Shown here: piece by piece, positions 9,251 through 17,600 of the stretch | Numbering within the stretch: position 1 is the first letter of the stretch | Layout: each line of letters opens with the position of its first letter | Origin: Cryptomeria japonica | Taxonomy: Eukaryota > Streptophyta > Pinopsida > Cupressales > Cupressaceae | Length of the DNA: 62,500 bases | Direction of reading: 5' to 3' | NCBI RefSeq assembly: GCF_030272615.1 | Contig: NW_026728911.1 | Span: 72,501-135,000 of the forward strand | Notes under the pieces: model-generated | Told to the model about the DNA's origin: nothing | The model's input: only the letters and a program-made list of their open reading frames with translations | Databases searched by the model: none | Made by a program: the position numbers and the translations under genes

Positions 9251-10448
9251 CACACCAAGGTGGGTGTTGAGGTGCGTGCCGAGGTGGGTGGGTGCTAGGG
9301 TGCGCTCCATGGTGGGTGCCAGGGTGGGTGCGTGCTAGGGTGGATTCCAAAGAGGGTCATAGGGTGGGTGCCAAGGTGGGTTGGTGATATAGTGGGTTCA
9401 AAGGTGGGTACTAGGGTGGGTTCCAAGGTGGGTCACAAGTTGGGTGCCAGGATGCGTGGGTGTTAGGTTGGGTGCCAAGGTGGGCTCCTGCGTGGGTGGG
9501 TGCTAGGGTGGGTTTCAAGGTGGACGCGAGGGCGGGTGCCAAGGTGGGTAACAAGTTGGGTGTTAGGATGGGTGAGTGCTAGAGTGGGTGCCAAGGTGGG
9601 TGGGTGCTAAGGTGGATGCCAAGGTGGTTCACAGGGTGGGTGGGTTCTAGGGTGAGTTCCAAGGTGGGTCACAGGTTCAGTGCTAGGGTGGGTGTCAAGG
9701 CGGGTGTCGAGGTGCCTGGGTGCTAGGGTGTGGATGCCAATGTGGGTCATAGGGTGGGTACTAGGGTGGGCTGCAATGTGGGTGCCAAGGTGGGTAACAT
9801 GCTCGGTGGGTTCTAAATTGGGTGCCAGGGTGGGTGTGCACCCACCTTGCCCGAGGTGGGTGCCAAGGTGCCAGTGTGGGTGGGTGCTAAGGTGGATGCC
9901 AAGGTGGGTGAGAAGGTGGGTGATAGGTTGAGTGGTAGGATGGGTGGGTGCCAAGATGGGTCACAGGGTGGGTGCAAGGGTGGGTAGGTGCTAGGGTTGG
10001 TGTCAGGGTGGGTGGGTGCTAGGTTGGGTTCCAAGGTGGGTGCGAGGGTGAGTGTCAAGGTGGGTCACAGGTTAGGTGCTAGGATGGGTGAGTGCTAGGG
10101 TGCAAAGGTGCCAGGGTGGGTGCTAGGATGGGTCGATGCTAGGGTGAGTGGCAAGGTGGGTCCACAAGTGTCAAGGTGGGTGCCGAGGTGGGTGCCAAGT
10201 CGGCGACTGCTATGGTGGATGCCAAGGTGGGTCACGGGGTGGGTGCCAAGTTGCTAGGTTGGGTTCCAAGGTGGGTGCCAACGTGGGTGCTAGGGTGCGT
10301 GGGTTAAAGGGTGTGTCACAACGTGGGTGCCAGGATGGGTGCGCACCCACACTGGCCAAGACGGGTGCGGGTGCAAGGTTGGGTTCCAAGCCCGGTCACA
10401 GGCTGGGTGCTAGGATGGGTGGGTGCCAAGGTGGGCACCAGGGTGGGT
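9251..10448. repeat. G-rich degenerate minisatellite (GGTGGGTGCCAA type)
   Basis: About 1.2 kb made of roughly 10-bp words such as GGTGGGTGCC, AAGGTGGGT, CTAGGGTGGG and TCACAGG. There is strong G-over-C asymmetry on the plus strand. The array continues without a break into the first 520 bp of the 7.9-kb unit. Canonical four-tract G-quadruplex motifs occur, and several near-palindromes centred on GTGCAC or GTGCGCAC interrupt it (about 9825-9848 and 10330-10355). No gene is supported. Confidence 0.85.
9634..9652 (+). other. Canonical G-quadruplex motif
   Basis: GGGTGGGTGGG, a 5-nt TTCTA loop, then GGG: four G3 tracts with loops of 1, 1 and 5 nt. Confidence 0.7.
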
Positions 10449-10461
10449 GCACCCACCCTGG
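10438..10461. repeat. Perfect 24-bp palindrome at the edge of the 7.9-kb array
   Basis: CCAGGGTGGGTG (10438-10449) is followed directly by its exact reverse complement CACCCACCCTGG (10450-10461). Homology between the first super-repeat and the later ones begins at 10449/10450, which is the centre of this palindrome. Confidence 0.9.
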
Positions 10462-10970
10462 CCAAGGTGGGTCACGGGGTGGGTCCTAGGGTGGGTAACG
10501 GGGTGGGTACTAAGGTGCGTGCCAAGGTGGGTCATAGGGTGGGTGCCAAGGTGGGCACCAGGGTGGGTGTGCACCAACCCTAGCCAGGGTAGGTCACGGG
10601 GTGGTTGTCGGGGTGGGCGTCAAGGAGCCAAGGTGGGTGGCAAGTAGCCAAGTTGCGTGCCAAGGTGGGTGTCGGGGTGGGTGCCAAGGATCCAAGGTGG
10701 GTGCCAAGGAACCAAGGTGGGTGTCTGGGTGGGTGCCGAGGTGGGAGCCAGGGTGGGTCCCAAGGTGAGTGCAAAGGTGGGTGCCAGGGTCAAGGTGAGT
10801 GCCAATGTGGGTTCCAAGGTGCCAGGGTCAGGGTGAGTGCCAATGTGGGTTCAAAGGTGCTAAGTTGGGTGCGAGGTTGGGTGCGAGGGTGGGTGGGTGC
10901 CAAGGTGTGCTAGGTGGAAGCCCGGGTGGGTCGGCATCCCATGGGTGTCGAGTTGGGTGCCTGATGGGTG
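10449..10970 (+). repeat. G-rich array portion of the super-repeat (unit 1)
   Basis: Continuation of the flanking GGTGGGTGCCAA minisatellite, now copied in every unit (next at 18372-18893, and so on). It contains a near-palindrome around 10558-10584 and several G-quadruplex motifs on the 5S coding-strand side. No gene is seen. Confidence 0.85.
10476..10495 (+). other. Canonical G-quadruplex motif, repeated in every unit
   Basis: GGGGTGGGTCCTAGGGTGGG: four G tracts with loops of 1, 5 and 1 nt. The same motif recurs 7,923 bp apart in each unit, about 1.2 kb upstream of the 5S gene. Confidence 0.75.
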
Positions 10971-11310
10971 CTTCTTGTCAAGTTTTAGTCGTCGGGACTC
11001 ATTTCGAGCCTTAGAGGTCGTTTCTTGTCCGGTTGCCCTGTCTTCGACCTGGGAACCCAATTTTGGTCCTCGGGTCCCATTTTTTTTTGTCTCGCATCCC
11101 ACTTTTGGCCTGTGGCCTTTTCGGGGTCGATTCTCGTTTTGGGCATCAGAGCATGTTTCTTCTCCTAAAACCCAATATTTGTTTATTAAGTCTCGGAACA
11201 CATTTTTGTTCTCGTGGACCCATCATGGGTCTTGGAACGCATTTGTGGTCCTTGGGTCCCATTTTGCATCCCGAAACTTGTGTTTTGGTGCTTGATCCCT
11301 ATTTTGGGTG
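10971..11310 (+). repeat. T-rich degenerate repeats of about 20 bp (unit 1)
   Basis: Variants of TCCTTGGGTCCCATTTTGG recur, for example near 11070, 11190, 11215, 11250 and 11290. This is the only AT-balanced stretch upstream of the 5S gene. Open frames across it are not convincing: there is no recognisable domain, and the same short words recur. It is present in each unit. Confidence 0.7.
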
Positions 11311-11703
11311 CCCACCTTGCACCAAGTGCGCACCCGGGGCAAACCGAGCGCCTTGGTGCACCGGGGCAAGATCGAGCGTGCACCCGAGGCGCCCCGAACA
11401 TGCACCAAGGTGCACTCGGCCCACATGTGAGCGCAGGTCGTTGCGCCCGAGGTGGTGTGTGGGCACCGCGTTGCAGACGGGACACTGCACGCACACGACG
11501 CCCCCTCCAGGTGCACGCACGTAGGCCGGGCCGGGTGCACACCCGACGCCCTAGCAAGGTGCGCGCACCCGGGCAGGGCTCACACTTGGCGAACGGGGCG
11601 CACTTCGCGAGGGAGGGTGTGCACCTCGACGGGGGTGGGTGGCCGGGGTGGATTCGCACGTGGGTCGCGGTTTGCTAAGTACACACTGCGACAAGCTCAT
11701 AAC
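11311..11703 (+). other. GC-rich 5' spacer of the 5S gene (unit 1)
   Basis: Spacer rich in GGTGCAC, GCGCACC and CCCGAGG words, without clear tandem structure. The last 30 bases carry the 5S upstream elements. No gene is seen. Confidence 0.7.
11676..11703 (+). promoter_or_regulatory. Upstream region of the 5S gene
   Basis: Plant 5S genes typically have a TATA-like element near -28, a GC dinucleotide near -12 and C at -1. Here TAAGTA lies at -28 to -23, GC lies at -9/-8, and C is at -1. The match is partial. The sequence is the same ahead of all seven genes. Confidence 0.5.
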
Positions 11704-11822
11704 GGGTGCGATCATACCAGCGTTAGTGCACCGGATCCCATCAGAACTCCGCAGTTAAGCGCGCTTGGGCCGGAGTAGTACTGGGATGGGTGACCTCCCG
11801 GGAAGTCCCGGTGTTGCACCCT
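11704..11822 (+). rRNA. 5S ribosomal RNA, copy 1
   Basis: Structural RNA of the large ribosomal subunit, transcribed by RNA polymerase III from promoters inside the gene. The body GGGTGCGATC...TTGCACCC is 118 nt, plus one or two U from the terminator, the usual plant length. The ends pair to form helix I: GGGUGCGA with UUGCACCC, eight pairs including one G-U. The box A region starts with AGTTAAGC at 11753, the intermediate element GTAGTA lies near 11775-11780, and box C spans about 11784-11806 (GGATGGGTGACCTCCCGGGA). The CATACCAGC and GGATCCCATCAGAACTCCG blocks are characteristic of plant 5S. Nothing in the gene looks damaged. It lies opposite in direction to the Pol I-type promoters to its left. 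Confidence 0.97.
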
Positions 11823-11827
11823 TTTTT
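11822..11827 (+). terminator. Pol III T6 terminator of 5S copy 1
   Basis: Six T on the coding strand directly after the 5S body, sufficient for Pol III termination. Confidence 0.9.
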
Positions 11828-12255
11828 AGTTTTTCGCCGGGCGTCGCAATGCTATTTGAATAAACCTTTTGCCCGTTTGCGTTCTCGTCGGGGCCGGGCC
11901 GGGCCGGGGTGCGCTGCCCGCACTACCGCGCGCGCGGGGGCGACACCGAGCGCGCACCCGAGGCGCCCCGAGCACACAGGCCACGGTGCAACCCGGGCGT
12001 TGTGCGCGCACCCCGGTGCGCCCGAGGTGCTGCGCGCGCACCCAGGTGAAATCGGTGTGCACCTCGGCCAGTGCGCGCTCGGTCGAGTCGCGCACGTTGG
12101 CCAAGGTGCACGGTGATGTTTCTTACTCTAAGGTTCCGCACCAGACGCCCGGGACAGGTGAGCGAAGCTGGGCGGGGCCGGGTGCGCGGCCGGGGCAGGT
12201 GCACGCAGCTGGAGAGAGCTTTGGAGCACACTTCGGAGCGCACCAATGATGCGCT
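11828..12255 (+). other. GC-rich 3' spacer of the 5S gene (unit 1)
   Basis: Very GC-rich, with GGGCCGGGCCGGGCCGGGG at about 11890-11910 and a (CG)5 tract at 11927-11936 followed by five G. No gene is recognised. The same stretch follows every 5S copy. Confidence 0.7.
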
Positions 12256-14273
12256 CCATTCAAAAGTTTCCTGAAAAGGCAAAAAAAGTTGAGATTATAG
12301 AATTTCCCACTTGAGAGATTGTAAAAAAAAAAAATTTAAAATGAAGGAAACGCGGGTGCCAAGGTGTGCGCAGCCCAGCCAAGGTGTGCGCACCAAGGCG
12401 CCCACCCTGGCGAAGGTGCACGCAAGGTGCGCACCCGAGGCAAACCGGACAATTAACCCAACTTTCGACTTCGCGCGCACCTTGGAGCGCACTTCGGAGC
12501 GCTCCTTGGTGCGCACCAATCTTGGGCACCTCGGAGTGCACCATGGCGCCCACCAAGGTGCGCACCCGGGGCAAACCGAGCTCCGACTTCGTGCGCACCT
12601 TGGAGCGCACGAAAGGTGCGCACCATGGCGCCCACCAAGGTGCGCAGCCCAGCCAAGGCGTGCGCATCAAGGTGCGCACCCTGGCGAAGGTGCGCACCCG
12701 GGGCAAACCGAGCTCCGACTTCGTGCGCACCTTGGAGCGCACAAAAGGTGCGCAACCCAGCCAAGGTGTGCGCACCCCGGTCAAACCGAGCTCCGAATCG
12801 TGCGCACCAGAGGTGCACGCCATCGTGCGCACCTTGGAGCACACTTCGGAGCCCTCCTTGGTGCGCGCCGATGTTGCGCACCTCGGAGCGCACCCGGGGA
12901 AAACAATGCAATTAACCCGACTTTCGACTTCGTGGGCACCTCGGAGCGCTCTCGGGTTCGCACCTCGGAGCACACCGAGGTGCGCACCTTTGATGCGCTG
13001 CCTTCACCAATTTCCAGAAAAGGCAAGAAAACATTGAGAAGGTGTGCGCACCGAGGTGCCCACCCTGGCGAAGGTGCACGCGAGGTGCGCACCCGGGGCA
13101 AACCGGGCTCCGACTTCGTGCACGCCGCACCTTGGAGCACACTTCGGAGCGCTCCTTGGTGCGCACCAGGGCGCGCAACCCAGCCGAGGTGCCCACCCCG
13201 GCGAAGGTGCACGCGAGGTGCGCACCCGGGGCAAACCGGGCTCCGACTTCGTGCACGCCATGGTGCCCACCGCGGCGAAGGTGCACGCGAGGTGCGCACC
13301 CGGGGCAAACCGGGCTCCGACTTCGTGCACGCCGCACCTTGGAGCACACTTCGGAGCGCTCCTTGGTGCGCACCATGGTGCCCACCAGGGCGCGCAACCC
13401 CGCCGAAGGTGCACGCGAGGTGCGCACCCGGGGCAAACCGGGCTCCGACTTCGTGCACGCCGCACCTTGGAGCACACTTCGGAGCGCTCCTTGGTGCGCA
13501 CCATGGTGCCCACCAGGGCGCGCAACCCCGCCGAAGGTGCACGCGAGGTGCGCACCCGGGGCAAACCGGGCTCCGACTTCGTGCACGCCATGGTGCGCAC
13601 CGCGGCGAAGGTGCGCACCCGGGGCAAACCGGGCTCCGACTTCGTGCACGCCGCACCTTGGAGCACACTTCGGAGCGCTCCTTGGTGCGCACCAGGGCGC
13701 GCAACCCAGCCGAGGTGCCCACCCCGGCGAAGGTGCACGCGAGGTGCGTACCCGGGGCAAACCGGGCTCCGACTTCGTGCACGCCGCACCTTGGAGCACA
13801 CTTCGGAGCGCTCCTTGGTGCGCACCATGGTGCCCACCAGGCCGCGCAACCCAGCCAAGGTGTGCGCACCAAGGTGCACGCGAGGTGCGCACCCGGGGCA
13901 AACCGGGGTCCGACTTCGTGCACGCCGCACCTTGGAGCACACATCGGGGCGCTCCCGGGTTCGCACCGGCGTTGCGCACCGTGGTGGGCACCTCGGAGCA
14001 CACCAAGGTGGGCAGCGAGGTGCGCACCTTTGATGCGATGCCTTCACTAATTTCCATAAAAGGCAAAAAAAAAACGAGATTTTAAAATTTCCGTTTTGAA
14101 AGATAGTGAGAAAAAGGGAATGCTGGTGCCATCTTGAGCCCGCCCTGGTGCGTAGCCCAGCCAAGGTGTGCGCACCAAGGTGCCCACCCTGGCGAAGGTG
14201 CGCGCCCGGGCAATTAACCCAACTTCCAACTTCGCGCGCGCCAGGGTGGGAGCGCACCCAACAACCGGGCCTG

Positions 14274-14323
14274 GGAAGAGCCAATGCGAGAAACCCCACC
14301 AAACGCTCTGACAAAAAAAGAGG
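14274..14323. repeat. Conserved GGAAGAGCCAATGCGAG block, four per unit
   Basis: A block of about 50 bp (GGAAGAGCCAATGCGAG, AAACCCCACCAAAC, oligo-A, AGAGG) unlike the surrounding GC repeats. It recurs starting at 14274, 14743, 16626 and 17094 in unit 1, and in every later unit. Its origin is unknown. It could be a remnant of an inserted sequence amplified with the module. Confidence 0.65.
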
Positions 14324-14583
14324 GGGCGCTCCAGTAACCCCGCTTCGGAGCGCACCCTGGGCAAACCCAGCCAAGGTGCCCACCCCGGCCAAGGTGCAGG
14401 CGAGGTGCGCACCCGGGGCAAACCGGGCTCCGACAACGTGCACGCCGCACCTTGGAGCACACTTCGTAGCGCTCCCGGGTGCGCACCTCAGAGCACACCA
14501 AGGTGGGCAGCGAGGTGCGCACCTTTGATGCGCTGCCTTCACTAATTTCCAGAAAAGGCAAAAAAAAAAGGAGATTTTAAAAT

Positions 14584-14615
14584 TTCCGTTTTGAAAGATA
14601 GTGAAAAAAACGGAA
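14584..14615. repeat. AT-module hairpin (representative)
   Basis: The arms TTCCGTTTT (14584-14592) and AAAACGGAA (14607-14615) are perfect reverse complements around a 14-nt loop, flanked by oligo-A and TTTTAAAA. Most AT modules keep both arms. The copies near 15640 and 17715 have TTCCGTTCT in the left arm, and the copy near 14040 lacks the right arm. Confidence 0.7.
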
Positions 14616-17600
14616 CGCGCGTGCCATCTTGAGCCCGCCCTGGTGCGCAGCCCAGGTAAGGTGCCCACCCTGGCAAAGGTGCGCACCCGGGCAATTAACC
14701 CTACTTCCGACTTCGTGCGCGCCAGGGTGGCAACCGGGCCTCGGAAGAGCCAATGCGAGAAACCCCACCAAACGCTCCGACAAAAAAAGAGGCGGCGCTC
14801 CAATAACCCCGCTTCGGAGCGCAGCCGGGGCAAACCCAGCCAAGGTGCCCACCCCGACGAAGGTGCACGCGAGGTGCGCACCCGGGGCAAACCGGGCTCC
14901 GACAACGTGCACGCAGCACCTTGGAGCACACTTCGAAGCACTCCCGGGTGCCCACCGGCGTTGCGCACCGTGGTGGGCAGCGAGGTGCGCACCTTTGATG
15001 CGCTGCCTTCACTAATTTCCAGAAAAAGGCAAAAAAAAATGAGATTTTAAAATTTCCGTTTTGAAAGATAGTGAAAAAAAAGGAACGCGGGTGCCATCTT
15101 GAGCCCGCCCTGGTGCGCAGCCCAGGCAAGGCATGCGCACCAAGGTGCCCACCCGAGGTGCACACCCGGGGCAAACCGGGCTCCGACTTCGTGCAGGCCG
15201 CACCTTGGAGCACACTTCGGAGCGCTCCTTGGTGCGCACCATGGTGCCCACCAGGGCGCGCAACCCAGCCAAGGTCTGCACACTAAGGTGCCCACCCCGG
15301 CGAAGGTGCACGCGAGGTGCGCACCCGGGGCAAACCGGGCTCCGACTTCGTGCACGCCATGGTGCCCACCGCGGCGAAGGTGCACGCGAGGTGCGCACCC
15401 GGGGCAAACCGGGCTCCGACTTCGTGCACGCCGCACCTTGGAGCACACTTCGGAGCGCTCCTTGGTGCGCACCATGGTGCCCACCAGGGCGCGCAACCCA
15501 GCCAAGGTGTGCGCACCAAGGTGCACGCGAGGTGCGCACCCGGGGCAAACCGGGGTCCGACTTCGTGCACGCCGCACCTTGGAGCACACATCGGAGCGCT
15601 CCCAGGTTCGCACCAGCGTTGCGCACCTTTGATGCGCTGCCTTCACTAATTTCCAGAAAAGGCAAAAAAAAACGATATTTTAAAATTTCCGTTCTGAAAG
15701 ATAGTGAAAAAAACGGAACGCGGGTGCCATCTTGAGCCCTTCCTGGTGCGCAGCCCAGGCAAGTTGTGCGCACCAAGGTGCCCACCCTGGCGGAGGTGCG
15801 CGCCCGGGGCAAACCGGGCTCCGACTTCGTGCACTGCATGGTGCCCACCAAGGCGCGCAACCCAGCCAAGGTGCCCACCGCAGCGAAGGTGCACGCGAGG
15901 TGCACACCCGGGGCAAACCGGGCTCCGACTTCGTGCACGCCGCACCTTGGAGCACACTTCAGAGCGCTCCTTGGTGCGCACCAGGGCGCGCAACCCAGCC
16001 GAGGTGCCCACCCCGGCGAAGGTGCACGCGAGGTGCGCACCCGGGGCAAACCGGGCTCCGACTTCGTGCACGCCATGGTGCCCACCGCGGCGAAGGTGCG
16101 CACCCGGGGCAAACCGGGCTCCGACTTCGTGCACGCCGCACCTTGGAGCACACTTCGGAGCGCTCCTTGGTGCGCACCATGGTGCCCACCAGGCCGCGCA
16201 ACCCAGCCAAGGTGTGCGCACCAAGGTGCACGCGAGGTGCGCACCCGGGGCAAACCGGGGTCCGACTTCGTGCACGCCGCACCTTGGAGCACACATCGGG
16301 GTGCTCCCGGGTTCGCACCGGCGTTGCGCACCGTGGTGGGCACCTCGGAGCACACCAAGGTGGGCAGCGAGGTGCGCACCTTTGATGCGATGCCTTCACT
16401 AATTTCCATAAAAGGCAAAAAAAAAACGAGATTTTAAAATTTCCGTTTTGAAAGATAGTGAGAAAAAGGGAATGCTGGTGCCATCTTGAGCCCGCCCTGG
16501 TGCGCAGCCCAGCCAAGGTTTGCGCACCAAGGTGCCCACCCTGGCGAAGGTGCGCGCCCGGGCAATTAACCCAACTTCCAACTTCGCGCGCGCCAGGGTG
16601 GGAGCGCACCCAACAACCGGGCCTGGGAAGAGCCAATGCGAGAAACCCCACCAAACTCTCTGACAAAAAAAGAGGGGGCGCTCCAGTAACCCCGCTTCGG
16701 AGCGCACCCTGGGCAAACCCAGCCAAGGTGCCCACCCCGGCCAAGGTGCAGGCGAGGTGCGCACCCGGGGCAAACCGGGCTCCGACAACGTGCACGCCGC
16801 ACCTTGGAGCACACTTCGTAGCGCTCCCGGGTGCGCACCTCAGAGCACACCAAGGTGGGCAGCGAGGTGCGCACCTTTGATGCGCTGCCTTCACTAATTT
16901 CCAGAAAAGGCAAAAAAAAAAGGAGATTTTAAAATTTCCGTTTTGAAAGATAGTGAAAAAAACGGAACGCGCGTGCCATCTTGAGCCCGCCCTGGTGCGC
17001 AGCCCAGGTAAGGTGCCACCCTGGCAAAGGTGCGCACCCGGGCAATTAACCCTACTTCCGACTTCGTGCGCGCCAGGGTGGCAACCGGGCCTCGGAAGAG
17101 CCAATGCGAGAAACCCCACCAAACGCTCCGACAAAAAAAGAGGCGGCGCTCCAATAACCCCGCTTCGGAGCGCAGCCGGGGCAAACCAAGCCAAGGTGCC
17201 CACCCCGACGAAGGTGCACGCGAGGTGCGCACCCGGGGCAAACCGGGCTCCGACAACGTGCACGCAGCACCTTGGAGCACACTTCGAAGCACTCCCGGGT
17301 GCCCACCGGCGTTGCGCACCGTGGTGGGCAGCGAGGTGCGCACCTTTGATGCGCTGCCTTCACTAATTTCCAGAAAAAGGCAAAAAAAAATGAGATTTTA
17401 AAATTTCCGTTTTGAAAGATAGTGAAAAAAAAGGAACGCGGGTGCCATCTTGAGCCCGCCCTGGTGCGCAGCCCAGGCAAGGCATGCGCACCAAGGTGCC
17501 CACCCGAGGTGCACACCCGGGGCAAACCGGGCTCCGACTTCGTGCAGGCCGCACCTTGGAGCACACTTCGGAGCGCTCCTTGGTGCGCACCATGGTGCCC

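Noticed and set aside
9251-10970. Possible telomeric or interstitial telomere-like repeats (CTAGGGTGGG)
   Set aside because: The plant telomere TTTAGGG is not present in tandem. The words vary and centre on GGTGGGTGCC.
11033-11524. Open frame across the T-rich block upstream of 5S (163 codons)
   Set aside because: It covers degenerate 20-bp repeats and then GC spacer. There is no domain, and competing open frames exist in other frames and on the other strand.
11704-11822. 5S sequence as part of a Cassandra-type TRIM retrotransposon LTR
   Set aside because: Cassandra LTRs carry a 5S-like promoter region. Here the gene is full length, with a terminal helix and T6 terminator, and I see no primer-binding site, polypurine tract, paired LTRs or target-site duplication.
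13959-13974. GGTTCGCACC, resembling a tRNA B box (GGTTCGANNCC)
   Set aside because: The key A is replaced by C, no A box or cloverleaf can be drawn around it, and the motif is a variant of the general GC-module word.
12311-14050. 579-codon open frame on the plus strand, repeated in most units
   Set aside because: It consists of the same few words from the GC modules. It overlaps other long open frames in the other frames and on the opposite strand, has no recognisable domain, and is broken by the 347-bp deletion in unit 7. GC-rich repeats without stop codons explain it.
13004-14992. 662-codon open frame on the minus strand
   Set aside because: It is antisense to the open frame above and spans GC modules, AT modules and the CCAAT block alike. 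Low-complexity Arg/Cys/Pro-rich translation is a by-product of composition.
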